From contig NZ_LMKV01000033.1 in NCBI RefSeq assembly GCF_001421665.1, forward strand, positions 1-64,000: a stretch of DNA of 64,000 bases, read 5' to 3'. Source of the DNA: Sphingobium sp. Leaf26 (GTDB lineage: Bacteria > Pseudomonadota > Alphaproteobacteria > Sphingomonadales > Sphingomonadaceae). Shown here piece by piece: positions 15,794 to 24,666 of the stretch. A program made the translations under genes and the position numbers. The notes beneath the pieces were generated by a model. It did no database searches. It was not told the origin of the DNA and worked only from the letters and a program-made list of their open reading frames with translations. How positions within the stretch are numbered: position 1 is the first letter of the stretch; each line of letters starts with the position of its first letter.

Positions 15794-15916
15794 GAAGGAT
15801 CATGCTCGTATCGACACCCAATAGGGGGCGAGTGGCGGAATAGCCCGCAAGACCCCTGTAAACCGCCGCGCCCTATCACGGCTCCGGTGAGCGCGCAATG
15901 CGAACGCTGCACTGCG

Positions 15917-16561
15917 TCATTGGGCCGGCGGTGCGTCAGCGGTCAGCATGGCGTCGATCCGTGCGATGCTGGCGTCCAGTTCCGCCTTCACCTGACTGCC
16001 GGCCGGCGCGCTGTCCGCCAAGGGCTTCCACAGGTCGCGGGCAGCCTGCAACTGCCCGTTGCGGACCAGCGCCAGGCCGTAGAAGTAGCGCGGCGCTGGC
16101 CCTTCCGGGTCGAGCGCCAGCGCGCGGCGATAGGCAAAGTCCGCACCGGGTGACACCACGCCGTCGGCATGGGCGATCAGCGCATTGCCCAGGCCCAGCC
16201 ACAAATTGGCGTCGTCCGGCTTGGCGCGCAGTCCCGACAACAGCACATTGGCCGCCTCCTTCGTCTTGCCCTGTCGCGCCAGCCCGTCGGACAGCATCAT
16301 CCACTGCGCCGCCGGGCCGAATCGCTCGGCCAGACCGCGCCGGCGCTCCGCGAGATGTTCGTCGAACTTCTCGCCCGCTGTTTCCCTGGCTATGCGCGGC
16401 GCCCCGGCCAGCCCCGGATTGCCCTGCCAGGCATAGCCCGCCAGCCCCAGCAGCAGCGCGGCCGCGCTGATTTCCCGCGTCGATCGCGGAATACGCCCGA
16501 TCAGCAGCAACGCGACGAAGGCGATCGCCGCCAGGGCGAAGGCAAGGAACCAGCCAGTCAT
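15917..16561 (-). CDS. ccmI: Cytochrome c biogenesis TPR protein (CcmI-like)
   Basis: 214 residues from the ATG at 16561, which overlaps the ccmH stop as ATGA. Two membrane helices lie at the N-terminus (TGWFLAFALAAIAFVALLLIG and AAALLLGLAGYAW), followed by a periplasmic domain with TPR-like repeats (AAQWMMLSDGLARQGKTKEAANVL, ANLWLGLGNALIAHADG, FAYRRALALDPEGP). CcmI binds the apocytochrome c tail and presents it for heme attachment. It is the last gene of the ccm cluster and shorter than classic CcmI, as is common when CcmH and CcmI are split. Confidence 0.85.
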   Translation of the reverse strand: MTGWFLAFALAAIAFVALLLIGRIPRSTREISAAALLLGLAGYAWQGNPGLAGAPRIARETAGEKFDEHLAERRRGLAERFGPAAQWMMLSDGLARQGKTKEAANVLLSGLRAKPDDANLWLGLGNALIAHADGVVSPGADFAYRRALALDPEGPAPRYFYGLALVRNGQLQAARDLWKPLADSAPAGSQVKAELDASIARIDAMLTADAPPAQ

Positions 16562-16968
16562 GCGCGCGTCCTCCGCTTGATCCGTCCGCGCAGCAACAAC
16601 AAGCCCAGCCCCAGCAGCAGGATCGGCGCTGCCCAGAGCGGCCAAAGGATCGGCGCGGCGGTCGGCTCATAGCTGACCCAGTCGCCATAGCGGGCGATCA
16701 GCCAGTTCCGAATCGCCTCGGGTTGTTCACCGGCCATGATGCGCTCGCGGATCTGCGATCGCATGTCGCCGGCCATGCTGGCGCCCGAATCGGCGATAGA
16801 CTGGCTCTGGCAGGTGAGGCAACGGATGGTTTCCATCAGCGCTTTCGCCTTGCGTTCCTGCGCCGCATCGGGGATCTGCCGGTCGGCCCATGGCGCTGGC
16901 GGCAAGGCGGTCTGCGCCGTGGCGGGCACCGCAAGCAGCGCGCATAAAAGAGCAAGGATCAGCTTCAT
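16558..16968 (-). CDS. ccmH: Cytochrome c-type biogenesis protein CcmH
   Basis: 136 residues: signal peptide (LILALLCALLAVPATAQ), periplasmic helical domain with the active-site motif RCLTCQSQSIADS (LRCxxCQ type) near residue 48, and a C-terminal membrane helix (ILWPLWAAPILLLGLGLLLL) with a basic end. The cysteine pair keeps the apocytochrome CXXCH reduced, together with CcmG. It overlaps ccmG upstream and ccmI downstream by ATGA on both sides. Confidence 0.95.
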   Translation of the reverse strand: MKLILALLCALLAVPATAQTALPPAPWADRQIPDAAQERKAKALMETIRCLTCQSQSIADSGASMAGDMRSQIRERIMAGEQPEAIRNWLIARYGDWVSYEPTAAPILWPLWAAPILLLGLGLLLLRGRIKRRTRA

Positions 16969-17492
16969 CGCGCGTCCTTCAGCCGGTCGAGGATCATCGG
17001 CACGTCATCGGCGCGGATATCGCCGATATGCTGATAGGCGATGCGCCCCTTGCCATCGATCACGAAGGTTTCCGGTACACCGGACGACCCAAGCGCCATC
17101 TGCACCGCACTGCGGGCGTCGAGGCCGATCCGCGCATAGGGATTGCCATAACGCTGGAGGAAGCCGTCGACATCGGGCCGGGCATCGCGAATGGCGATCG
17201 CGTCGATCTCTACGCCCGCTTGCTTGAGCGCCATCAACTGCGGCGCTTCGGCCGCGCAGGGTACGCACCAGCTCGCAAAGATGTTCAGCAGGCGCGGCTT
17301 CCCGGTCGCGAATTGCGCGCTTGCGAGTGCCGGCCGGTCGCTGGCCGCAGCCGGCAGGGTGAAGGCTGGCAGCGGTTGCCCCACCAGCCGCGAATGGATG
17401 ACCCGGTCGTCGGGCTTGAACAGGCCGCTCGCGAACAGGCCGACAAAGCCCAGGAACAGGACAAGCGGCAGCCAGATCAACAGCGTCCTCAT
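16965..17492 (-). CDS. ccmG: Thiol:disulfide interchange protein CcmG/DsbE
   Basis: 175 residues from the ATG at 17492, which overlaps the ccmF stop by four bases. One N-terminal membrane anchor (LLIWLPLVLFLGFVGLFASGLF) is followed by a periplasmic thioredoxin fold with active site WCVPC in LLNIFASWCVPCAAEAP, and the cis-Pro loop SSGVPETFVID. The longer open frame upstream is only ccmF read in another frame. It reduces CcmH or apocytochrome c in heme attachment. Confidence 0.95.
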   Translation of the reverse strand: MRTLLIWLPLVLFLGFVGLFASGLFKPDDRVIHSRLVGQPLPAFTLPAAASDRPALASAQFATGKPRLLNIFASWCVPCAAEAPQLMALKQAGVEIDAIAIRDARPDVDGFLQRYGNPYARIGLDARSAVQMALGSSGVPETFVIDGKGRIAYQHIGDIRADDVPMILDRLKDAR

Positions 17493-19432
17493 GCCTCGCC
17501 CCCTTCCATCCTTGCGTTGCGGGCTCGCCATTTCAGGAGCCAGCCGCGCCGCTCCCGGCCGATCAGCGCCAGCGCGCCGCCCAGCGCGATCATGATGCCG
17601 CCCAGCCAGATCAGGGTCACGAACGGCTTCCACCAGATGCGCAACTGCCAACGGCTGCCCTCGACCTCTTCGCCCAGCACCACATAAAGCTGCCCGTCCC
17701 AGCGGGTCAGCAGCGCGGCTTCGCTCGTCGTGGTAGGCGGGGAAGCAAAGAAGCGCGACTGCGGCTGGATCCGCACCGAAGAACTGCCCCGACTGGCATC
17801 CATGTCGGCCTGCAACGCGGTCCAATTGTCGCCGGCGATCGGCGTAATCTGGCGGAAACGGATCGACCAGCCCGCCGTCTGGATCACATCGCCGGGCCGC
17901 GCCGCCACCAGCTTCTCTACCGTAAAGGCCGAGTCGCAGGCCATGCCGGCCAGGCTGACGGCACAGCCCAGATGCGCGACCACCATGCCATAAGTGAAGA
18001 GCGGGGTGCGCAACAGCTTGCGCTTCCACAGCGGCGCCAGACTGGCAACGCCGACCGCGACCGCAATGACGAGGCCCAGAAATGGCAGGATGCCGATGCG
18101 ACCCCAGGCGAAAAGAGACAGCGAGATGGACACCAAAAATGCTATGGCCAGCGGCAATAGCAAACGTTTTCCAACCGCCCGCCCCTGATCCTTTCGCCAA
18201 CGCGTGAGCGGTCCGGCCGCCATCGCGACCATCAGTGCCAGCGCGATCGGCCCGGCAATCCGGTCGAAATAGGGTGCCCCCACCGAAACCTTATGGCCGA
18301 AGGCCTCGGTCATCAGCGGGTAGAGCGTGCCGATCAGCACCAGCCCCAATATGACCGTCAGCAGCAGGTTGTTGACCACCAGCATGGTTTCGCGACTGAC
18401 CAGTTCGAACGGCGCGCCTTCCCGCACGGACCCGATCCGCCAGCCGAACAGCGCCAATGCCCCGCCGATATACAGGGCCAGCAGCGCCAGAATGAAACTG
18501 CCCCGTTCAGGGTCGACGGCGAAGGCATGAACGCTGGTCAAAATGCCCGACCGAACCAGGAAGGTGCCAACCATCGACATGGAGAAGGCGACCACCGCCA
18601 GCATGATCGTCCAGGCCCTCAGCGCGTCTCGGGTCGCCAGCACGGTTACGCTATGCAGCAAGGCGGTCGCCGCCAGCCACGGCATGAGCGAAGCATTCTC
18701 GACCGGATCCCAGAACCACCAGCCGCCCCAGCCCAGTTCATAATAGGCCCAATAGCTGCCGGCGGTGATGCCGAGCGTCAGCAGCACCCACGCCGCCAGC
18801 ACCCATGGCCGCATCGCGCGGGCAAAGGCCGCGTCCACCTGCCGCGTCAGCAGCGCGCCAATGGCGAAGGAAAAGGCCACCGACAGGCCGACATAGCCCA
18901 GATAGAGCGTCGGCGGGTGGAAGGCCAGGCCGGGGTCCTGGAGCAGCGGATTAAGCCCCTGCCCGTCCGCTGGTGGCTCCGCGATGCGCGCGAAGGGATT
19001 GGAGGAAAAGAGCAGAAACGCATAAAAGCCGAGCGAAATGGCGGCCTGTCCGCCCAGCGTCGCCATATGCGCGTTGCGCTGCAAGGCTCGCTCGAACAGG
19101 GCAACGGCGGCGCCCGCCACGCCCATGACCGTGACCCACAGCAACATGGACCCTTCATGATTGCCCCATGTGCCCGCGAATTTGTAGAGCCAGGGCTTCA
19201 TCGAATGGCTGTTGGTGGCGACCAGCAGCACCGACATGTCGGACCGCATGAACAAGGTGACCAGCGCCGCAAAAGCGATCGCCGTCAATACGCCCTGCGC
19301 CACCGCCGCCGGTCGCACCGCATTAAGCAGTTCGGGCTTGTTCCCCTTCAGGCCCGCAAAGGCCAGCACAAGTTGCAACAGCGCCAGCGCAGCCGCGAGC
19401 CACAGCGCGGCGAGGCCGGTTTCCGCGATCAT
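17489..19432 (-). CDS. ccmF: Heme lyase CcmF
   Basis: 647 residues, normal for CcmF. It is a polytopic membrane protein with the tryptophan-rich heme-handling WWD motif WGGWWFWDPVENASLMPW near residue 235-250, and the conserved stretch SHSMKPWLYKFAGTWGNHEGS near the N-terminus that contributes heme-ligating histidine context. It joins heme delivered by holo-CcmE to apocytochrome c. It is separated from ccmE by a 130-base gap holding a repeat, the only break in an otherwise overlapping cluster. Confidence 0.96.
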   Translation of the reverse strand: MIAETGLAALWLAAALALLQLVLAFAGLKGNKPELLNAVRPAAVAQGVLTAIAFAALVTLFMRSDMSVLLVATNSHSMKPWLYKFAGTWGNHEGSMLLWVTVMGVAGAAVALFERALQRNAHMATLGGQAAISLGFYAFLLFSSNPFARIAEPPADGQGLNPLLQDPGLAFHPPTLYLGYVGLSVAFSFAIGALLTRQVDAAFARAMRPWVLAAWVLLTLGITAGSYWAYYELGWGGWWFWDPVENASLMPWLAATALLHSVTVLATRDALRAWTIMLAVVAFSMSMVGTFLVRSGILTSVHAFAVDPERGSFILALLALYIGGALALFGWRIGSVREGAPFELVSRETMLVVNNLLLTVILGLVLIGTLYPLMTEAFGHKVSVGAPYFDRIAGPIALALMVAMAAGPLTRWRKDQGRAVGKRLLLPLAIAFLVSISLSLFAWGRIGILPFLGLVIAVAVGVASLAPLWKRKLLRTPLFTYGMVVAHLGCAVSLAGMACDSAFTVEKLVAARPGDVIQTAGWSIRFRQITPIAGDNWTALQADMDASRGSSSVRIQPQSRFFASPPTTTSEAALLTRWDGQLYVVLGEEVEGSRWQLRIWWKPFVTLIWLGGIMIALGGALALIGRERRGWLLKWRARNARMEGGEA

Positions 19433-19457
19433 GCGCCGATCATCCCGGATATATATT

Positions 19458-19543
19458 CGTCATGCCAGCGGAGGCTGGCCTCTCTTTTCTTCGGGCATGG
19501 AGAAAGGAAGGCATTGCGTTCCCTGCCTTCGCCGGGATCACGG
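19458..19543. repeat. REP-like palindromic repeat between ccmF and ccmE
   Basis: CGTCATGCCAGCGGAGGCTGGC at the left and CCCTGCCTTCGCCGGGATCA at the right are opposed copies of the GCgAAgGCnGGgATnnC type of sphingomonad intergenic palindrome. The pair could form a long hairpin within the ccm transcript. The boundaries are approximate. Confidence 0.55.
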
Positions 19544-19562
19544 TGCGGAGAAAAACCCATCG

Positions 19563-20009
19563 TCACTTCTCCGCCTTCATCTCATGCGTCGTCTCATTAT
19601 AGGTCATGCCTTCCAGTTCACGGGGCATGTAGCGTTCATCATGCTTGGCCAGCAGGTTGGTGGCGATGAACATGCCTTTCGCGTCGAACGCTCCTTCCGC
19701 CACGACACCACCGCCTTCCTTGAACAGGTCGGGCGCGATGCCGCTGAACCTGGCGGGCACGGTCGCCTTGCCGTCGGTGACATCGAAATGGATGGTCACG
19801 CCGTCGGCCGCCCGCTTCAGGCTATTCCTGACCACCATGCCGCCCAGACGAATCGGCTTGCCAGGTTCCACCCCCTTGGTCTTCACGTCGTTCGGCGCAT
19901 AGAAATAGGCCGCCTCGTCCTTCAATGCGGACGCCGCGAGCAAGCCGGCACCGACCAGCGCCACCAGCGCCGCCAGCGCCAGTATCAGCCTTTGATGCTT
20001 GGCCTTCAT
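19563..20009 (-). CDS. ccmE: Heme chaperone CcmE
   Basis: 148 residues from the ATG at 20009. A basic N-terminus (MKAKHQR) and membrane anchor (LILALAALVALVGAGLLAASAL) are followed by the periplasmic OB-fold. The heme-attachment histidine is in LLAKHDERYMP near residue 125. A short acidic/basic tail follows. CcmE carries heme from CcmC to CcmF. An upstream in-frame ATG would begin inside ccmD and lacks support. Confidence 0.95.
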   Translation of the reverse strand: MKAKHQRLILALAALVALVGAGLLAASALKDEAAYFYAPNDVKTKGVEPGKPIRLGGMVVRNSLKRAADGVTIHFDVTDGKATVPARFSGIAPDLFKEGGGVVAEGAFDAKGMFIATNLLAKHDERYMPRELEGMTYNETTHEMKAEK

Positions 20010-20019
20010 GATCCGGCCT

Positions 20020-20154
20020 TCACCCGCGATCCGACAATTGATCGGCCCGGCGCTCCGCACTGCGCATGCCACGCCAGCTCATCAGGCTGACGAGTGCGGT
20101 ACCGGCCAGCGTCACCGCATAAGCGGCAATCACGAAAGCCCATTGGTTCATCAT
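20020..20154 (-). CDS. ccmD: CcmD, heme exporter small subunit
   Basis: Only 44 residues, reading MMNQWAFVIAAYAVTLAGTA and onward to SDRG before the stop. It has one membrane helix then a charged, Arg-rich cytoplasmic end, the usual CcmD form (FVxxAYxxT near the N-terminus). It sits exactly where ccmD is expected, one base after ccmC and 10 bases before ccmE. A second ATG one codon later is an alternative start. CcmD helps release holo-CcmE from CcmABC. Confidence 0.9.
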   Translation of the reverse strand: MMNQWAFVIAAYAVTLAGTALVSLMSWRGMRSAERRADQLSDRG

Positions 20155-20155
20155 C

Positions 20156-20881
20156 CTACCCTCTTGCCAAGCGCTGCATCCGCGCCTCGACCTTATTTTG
20201 CGCCAGTATCGCCCGCATCCGCATCAGTACGATCGCGCCGAACAACAGGCTGAAACCCAATAATGTGAAGCCCAGCGGCCAGAGCAACGATCCGTCGATG
20301 CTCGACCCGCGCAGCGTGATCGACGGCCCCTGGTGCAGGCTGTTCCACCACACCACCGACCGGTTGATGATCGGGATATTGACCGCGCCCACCAACCCGA
20401 AAATAGCCGTGACATTGCTGACCCCGCCCTGCTGACCCTGCCGCGCGCTGGCATTGGCGAGCGCGATATAGCCCAGATAGAGGAAGAAAAGGACCAGCAT
20501 CGACGTCATCCGCCCGTCCCATTCCCACCATGTGCCCCAGGTAGGCCGGCCCCATATCGAGCCGGTCATGAGGCAGATGGCGGTGAAAAGCGCGCCCGGC
20601 GCGGCAATGGCGCGGCCGGCGATGGCGGCCAGTGGATGACGCCAGACCAGTTGCATCAGCGCCGCGATCGCGATGCCGCTCCAGCCGCCCATGCCCAGCC
20701 AGGCGGCGGGCACATGTATATAGAGTATCCGCACCGTCTGCCCCTGAAGATAATCGGCAGGCGTCACGAACAGGCCGACGGCGGCCCCCGAAAGCAACAG
20801 CAGCAGGCCCGGCCAGAACAGCCATCCCGTCAGCGGACGCGCGATCTTCAGGAAGCGGGCGGGATTGGCGAAACGATGCAT
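20156..20881 (-). CDS. ccmC: Heme ABC transporter permease CcmC
   Basis: 241 residues from the ATG at 20881 (MHRFANPARFLKIA). It has six membrane helices and the WWD-type motif WGRPTWGTWWEWDGRMTS near residue 125-140, with histidine-bearing loops YIHVPAAWLG and SLHQGP. It presents heme to CcmE. It is the first gene of the ccm cluster here; ccmA and ccmB are not adjacent and are not in the window. An open frame continues upstream of this ATG but adds unrelated residues. Confidence 0.95.
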   Translation of the reverse strand: MHRFANPARFLKIARPLTGWLFWPGLLLLLSGAAVGLFVTPADYLQGQTVRILYIHVPAAWLGMGGWSGIAIAALMQLVWRHPLAAIAGRAIAAPGALFTAICLMTGSIWGRPTWGTWWEWDGRMTSMLVLFFLYLGYIALANASARQGQQGGVSNVTAIFGLVGAVNIPIINRSVVWWNSLHQGPSITLRGSSIDGSLLWPLGFTLLGFSLLFGAIVLMRMRAILAQNKVEARMQRLARG

Positions 20882-21076
20882 CAGGATTGCGTCTGTAGCC
20901 GGGCCGACGGACCAGCGCCAGTAGGGCATTTTGCCGATGCTCCGAGTCAGGAAACGCAGCGTTGCCTCGCCTCGCCACGCTTTTTTGTTACAGGAGGGCG
21001 ACAAACCGGGTGGGAGCGCCTATATGCGCGACCAAGAGGCAATCCCGGTCGCATCTTGGGATTGTCAGGAACGGCT

Positions 21077-22555
21077 ATGGAACCGCTCACACCCATGTTT
21101 ACGACAAACCCCTTCGACGACGACAAGTTGCGCGAGGAATGTGGCATTTTCGGCGTTTCCGGTGCGGACACGGCGTCTGCCATGGTCGCGCTCGGTCTTC
21201 ACGCCCTGCAACATCGCGGGCAGGAAGCCGCAGGCATCACCAGTTGGGACGGGCATGATTTCCATACCCACCGGGCGATGGGCCATGTGGCGGGCAATTT
21301 CGACCGGGACGAGGTGATTCGTGGCCTGCCCGGCGATGCCGCCTGCGGTCATGTGCGCTATTCCACCACCGGTGAGACCTCTCTGCGCAACGTCCAGCCG
21401 CTCTATGCAGAGCTGAACTCGGGCGGGTTCGCTATTGCCCATAATGGCAATATCTCCAACGCCATGAAGGTACGTCGCGAACTGATTCGTCGCGGCTCCA
21501 TCTTCCAGTCGACGTCCGATACGGAAGTCATCATCCATCTGGTGGCGACCTCCAGCTATCGGACGCTGCTCGACAAGTTCATCGATGCGCTCAAGCAGGT
21601 CGAGGGCGCCTATTCACTGATCGTGATGACGCCTGAAGGTATGATCGCCTGCCGCGACCCGCTGGGCATCCGGCCACTGGTCATGGGCAAGCTGGGCGAT
21701 TCGACCATCTTCGCGTCGGAAACGGTGGCGCTGGATGTGGTCGGCGCCGACTATGTCCGCACCATCGATCCGGGCGAACTGGTGATCGTCACCAATGACG
21801 GCAATATCCGCTCGCACCGCCCCTTCGGTGAAACGCATGCCCGTCCCTGCATCTTCGAACATGTCTATTTCAGCCGACCCGATTCGATCATCGACAATTC
21901 CAGCGTCTATTCGGTCCGCAAGGCGATCGGCGCGCAGTTGGCGATCGAAAATCCGGTCGATGCCGACTATGTCATCCCGGTGCCCGACAGCGGCGTCCCG
22001 GCGGCGATCGGTTACGCGCAGCAATCGGGCATTCCGTTCGAACTCGGCATCATCCGCTCGCACTATATCGGCCGTACCTTCATCCAGCCGGGCGACAAGG
22101 TCCGCCATCTGGGCGTAAAGTTGAAGCACAACGCCAACCGCGCGCTGATCGAAGGCAAGAAGATCGTGCTGATCGACGATTCGATCGTGCGCGGCACCAC
22201 CTCGCTCAAGATCGTGCAGATGATGCGCGAAGCCGGCGCGGCCGAAGTGCATATGCGCATCGCATCGCCGCCGACCAAGCATAGCTGCTTTTATGGCGTC
22301 GATACGCCGGAACGCACCAAATTGCTGGCGCACAAGCTCGATGTGGGCGGGATGCAGGATTTCATCCACGCCGACAGCCTGTCCTTCATCTCGATCGACG
22401 GCCTGTACAAGGCGCTGGGCGAAGCGAAGCGCGCGGATATCCGTCCGCAATATTGCGATGCCTGCTTCACCGGCGACTATCCCACCACCCTGACCGATCA
22501 GGACGATGTGGTAACGACCAACCAGTTGGAATTGCTGGCCGAGCGCGTCGTCTGA
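21077..22555 (+). CDS. purF: Amidophosphoribosyltransferase PurF
   Basis: 492 residues from the ATG preceded by AGGA at good spacing. The N-terminal glutaminase begins at the catalytic Cys22 in EECGIFGV after a short propeptide that is normally removed. LHALQHRGQEAAG and GHVRYSTTG follow. The C-terminal PRTase domain has the PRPP loop VLIDDSIVRGTT and later cysteines for a possible Fe-S cluster (KHSCFYGVD, QYCDACFTG). It makes 5-phosphoribosylamine, the first step of purine synthesis. It is divergent from ccmC and followed by a terminator. Confidence 0.97.
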   Translation: MEPLTPMFTTNPFDDDKLREECGIFGVSGADTASAMVALGLHALQHRGQEAAGITSWDGHDFHTHRAMGHVAGNFDRDEVIRGLPGDAACGHVRYSTTGETSLRNVQPLYAELNSGGFAIAHNGNISNAMKVRRELIRRGSIFQSTSDTEVIIHLVATSSYRTLLDKFIDALKQVEGAYSLIVMTPEGMIACRDPLGIRPLVMGKLGDSTIFASETVALDVVGADYVRTIDPGELVIVTNDGNIRSHRPFGETHARPCIFEHVYFSRPDSIIDNSSVYSVRKAIGAQLAIENPVDADYVIPVPDSGVPAAIGYAQQSGIPFELGIIRSHYIGRTFIQPGDKVRHLGVKLKHNANRALIEGKKIVLIDDSIVRGTTSLKIVQMMREAGAAEVHMRIASPPTKHSCFYGVDTPERTKLLAHKLDVGGMQDFIHADSLSFISIDGLYKALGEAKRADIRPQYCDACFTGDYPTTLTDQDDVVTTNQLELLAERVV

Positions 22556-22561
22556 CGTCAT

Positions 22562-22598
22562 AAGGGCGGCCCTTTCCAAGGGGGCTGCCCTTTTCGCT
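22562..22598 (+). terminator. Terminator after purF
   Basis: AAGGGCGGCCC and GGGCTGCCCTT can pair with one G-T wobble around a short loop, followed by TTTTCG. It begins seven bases after the purF stop, so purF and the next gene are probably largely separate units. Confidence 0.7.
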
Positions 22599-22649
22599 TC
22601 CCTCACCCATCCCAGCGATTCCGGCCCTGCCCGGAATGACAGGAAAATC

Positions 22650-23360
22650 ATGTCCGACCTACCGCTTTCCGGCAAACTGGCCCTCGTCACCGGCGCGAGC
22701 CGCGGCATCGGTGCCGCCACGGCGGAGGTGCTGGCTGCTGCCGGGGCGCATGTCGTGCTGACCGCCCGGACCGGCGGCGGCCTGGAGGACGTGGAGGACC
22801 GCATTCACCAGGCTGGCGGCAGTGCGACGATCGCGCCGCTCGACCTCACCGATGGGGAAAGCATCGGCCGGCTGGCGCAGGCCATCGGCGGGCGCTGGCG
22901 GGCGCTCGACATATTGGTGCTCAACGCCGCGACGCTCGGATCGCTGGCGGCCGTGCCGTCGATCGACGCCAAGGAATTCGCGCGCCTGCTCACCCTCAAC
23001 ATCGCCGCGCCGCAGGCGCTGATCGCCGCGTTCGACCTCATGCTGCGCGCGAGCGGCGATGCGCGGGTCGTGGCGCTGACGTCCTCCGTGGCTGCACCGC
23101 GCGCCTATTGGGGCGCCTATGGTGCGTCGAAGGCGGCGCTGGAGACGTTGGTCGGTGCCTATGGGGAGGAGGTGAAGAATATCTCCGCCATCCGTACCCA
23201 TATCGTCGATCCCGGCGCGACCCGCACGGCGATGCGCGCCCGCGCCTTCCCCGGCGAAGATCCGGCAAGCCTGAAGGGACCGGACGTGGTCGGCCGGGCC
23301 ATCCTTGATCTGGTGACGTCGGACGCGCCGACCGGGTACCGGATGCGCGTCGAAGGCTGA
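22650..23360 (+). CDS. Short-chain dehydrogenase/reductase (SDR)
   Basis: 236 residues, standard classical SDR size. The NAD(P)-binding motif TGASRGIG is near residue 14-21, LNAA (NNAG equivalent) near 92, SSVAAP near 150, and the catalytic YGASK near 165. The arginine after the second beta-strand (TARTGG) suggests NADP preference. The substrate cannot be told. The gene ends five bases from the convergent cyclopropane synthase gene, so the two transcripts probably overlap. Confidence 0.9.
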   Translation: MSDLPLSGKLALVTGASRGIGAATAEVLAAAGAHVVLTARTGGGLEDVEDRIHQAGGSATIAPLDLTDGESIGRLAQAIGGRWRALDILVLNAATLGSLAAVPSIDAKEFARLLTLNIAAPQALIAAFDLMLRASGDARVVALTSSVAAPRAYWGAYGASKAALETLVGAYGEEVKNISAIRTHIVDPGATRTAMRARAFPGEDPASLKGPDVVGRAILDLVTSDAPTGYRMRVEG

Positions 23361-23364
23361 CGGC

Positions 23365-24630
23365 TCAGGCGGGCTTGGCCAGCGTCACTTGCGCAACGTC
23401 GATGCCGCCGCCGCGAAAGCCACCTTCGCAATACATCAGATAATAGCGCCATAACGCCACGAAATGCTGGTCGAAACTGGCGGGTAGCTGGCCCTCCTCA
23501 ATCGCCTGATCGAACTTCACCCGCCAACGGCGCAGCGTCTCGGCATAATCCAGGCCAAAACGATGACCATCGCACCATTCCAGCCCGGCCTCCTGCGCCA
23601 GCATGCGAAAGCGGCTTTCCGACATCAGCATGCCGCCGGGGAAGATATAGGTCTGAATGAAATCCGCGCCGCGCGCGTAGGATTCGAAGACGGCATCGTC
23701 GATCAATATATATTGGATTGCCGCCTTGCCGCCGGGCTTTAGCAGGCGATGGATCGCCGCGACATAATCCGGCCAGTAGCGCTGTCCGACGGCCTCCACC
23801 ATCTCGACACTGGCGATCGCATCATATTGACCCTGCGCGTCGCGATAATCGGTCAGCAATATCTGCGCGCCCGATCCCAGCCGGTCGCGGGCATAATCGG
23901 CCTGCTCGCTGGACAGGGTCAGTCCGCTATAGACGATGGTGGCGCGCTCCATCGCCTGCTCCGCAAGCCCGCCCCAGCCGCAGCCGATTTCCAGCAGCGA
24001 AGCGCCGTCGCGGAGATCCAGCCGGTCGAGGATCACATCGACCTTGCGCCTTTGGGCCTCCTCAAAATCTTCCAATGGATCATCAGGATCAATGAACAAA
24101 GCGCTGGAATAATACATATTTCTATCTAGCCACAGGCTGTAGAAATCATTCCCCAGATCATAATGATAGGCGATGTTGTGGCGCGATCCGGTGCGGCTGT
24201 TGCGGCGTGCCCAATGCGCCGCCCGGCCGATCCAGCGTCCCGGCCCACGGGGACGCGCCACCTGTCCCAGTGCAACAGCGTTGTGCATGAACAGGGCGAA
24301 GAGCGGCACGGGATCGGGACTGCTCCACTCCCCCGCCGCCCAGGCACGATACCAGCCGGCCGATCCGCCGACCGCCAGTCGCACCAGCGCGCGCCAGCTT
24401 TGCAGGTCCACCTCGCATTGCGGTCCCGGTGCCCGGCCGCCCAGCAGGCGGCGCGTACCGTCCGGCAACGCCGCTTCCAGCGAACCCTGCTCCAACCCCA
24501 GGTCGATGCGATCCAGCAACCGGTGGAAAAGCGGCGCCAGAAGCCGTGACGATAGTCGTGGCGCACCTGATCGAGGAGGCCGTCGCACGGATAGCGCGCG
24601 CCTGCCGCGCCGGGGGTCGGTTGCATTCAT
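23365..24630 (-). CDS. cfa: Cyclopropane-fatty-acyl-phospholipid synthase
   Basis: 421 residues from the ATG at 24630, preceded by AGGA. The SAM-binding motif LLEIGCGWGG is near residue 195. The family motif HYDLGNDFYSLWLD precedes it, and YIFPGGMLMSES and an MYCEGGFRGG end follow. These belong to the CFA/mycolic acid methyltransferase group, which adds a methylene from SAM to unsaturated fatty acids in membrane phospholipids. The N-terminal 45 residues are basic and low complexity. It follows phrB closely on the same strand (36 bases). Confidence 0.92.
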   Translation of the reverse strand: MNATDPRRGRRALSVRRPPRSGAPRLSSRLLAPLFHRLLDRIDLGLEQGSLEAALPDGTRRLLGGRAPGPQCEVDLQSWRALVRLAVGGSAGWYRAWAAGEWSSPDPVPLFALFMHNAVALGQVARPRGPGRWIGRAAHWARRNSRTGSRHNIAYHYDLGNDFYSLWLDRNMYYSSALFIDPDDPLEDFEEAQRRKVDVILDRLDLRDGASLLEIGCGWGGLAEQAMERATIVYSGLTLSSEQADYARDRLGSGAQILLTDYRDAQGQYDAIASVEMVEAVGQRYWPDYVAAIHRLLKPGGKAAIQYILIDDAVFESYARGADFIQTYIFPGGMLMSESRFRMLAQEAGLEWCDGHRFGLDYAETLRRWRVKFDQAIEEGQLPASFDQHFVALWRYYLMYCEGGFRGGGIDVAQVTLAKPA

Positions 24631-24666
24631 GACGCCAATCCTGCCGCAAGCCGGCGGCGGCTGCAA

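Noticed and set aside
13847..16153. 768-codon plus-strand frame opposite kup and ccmI
   Set aside because: Extremely rich in His, Arg and Gln, lies opposite clear genes with intact motifs, and crosses a gene boundary; not a gene.
22600..22648. REP-like remnant before the SDR gene
   Set aside because: CCCAGCGATTCCGG and CCCGGAATGACAGG resemble a decayed palindrome, but no full arm pair is present.
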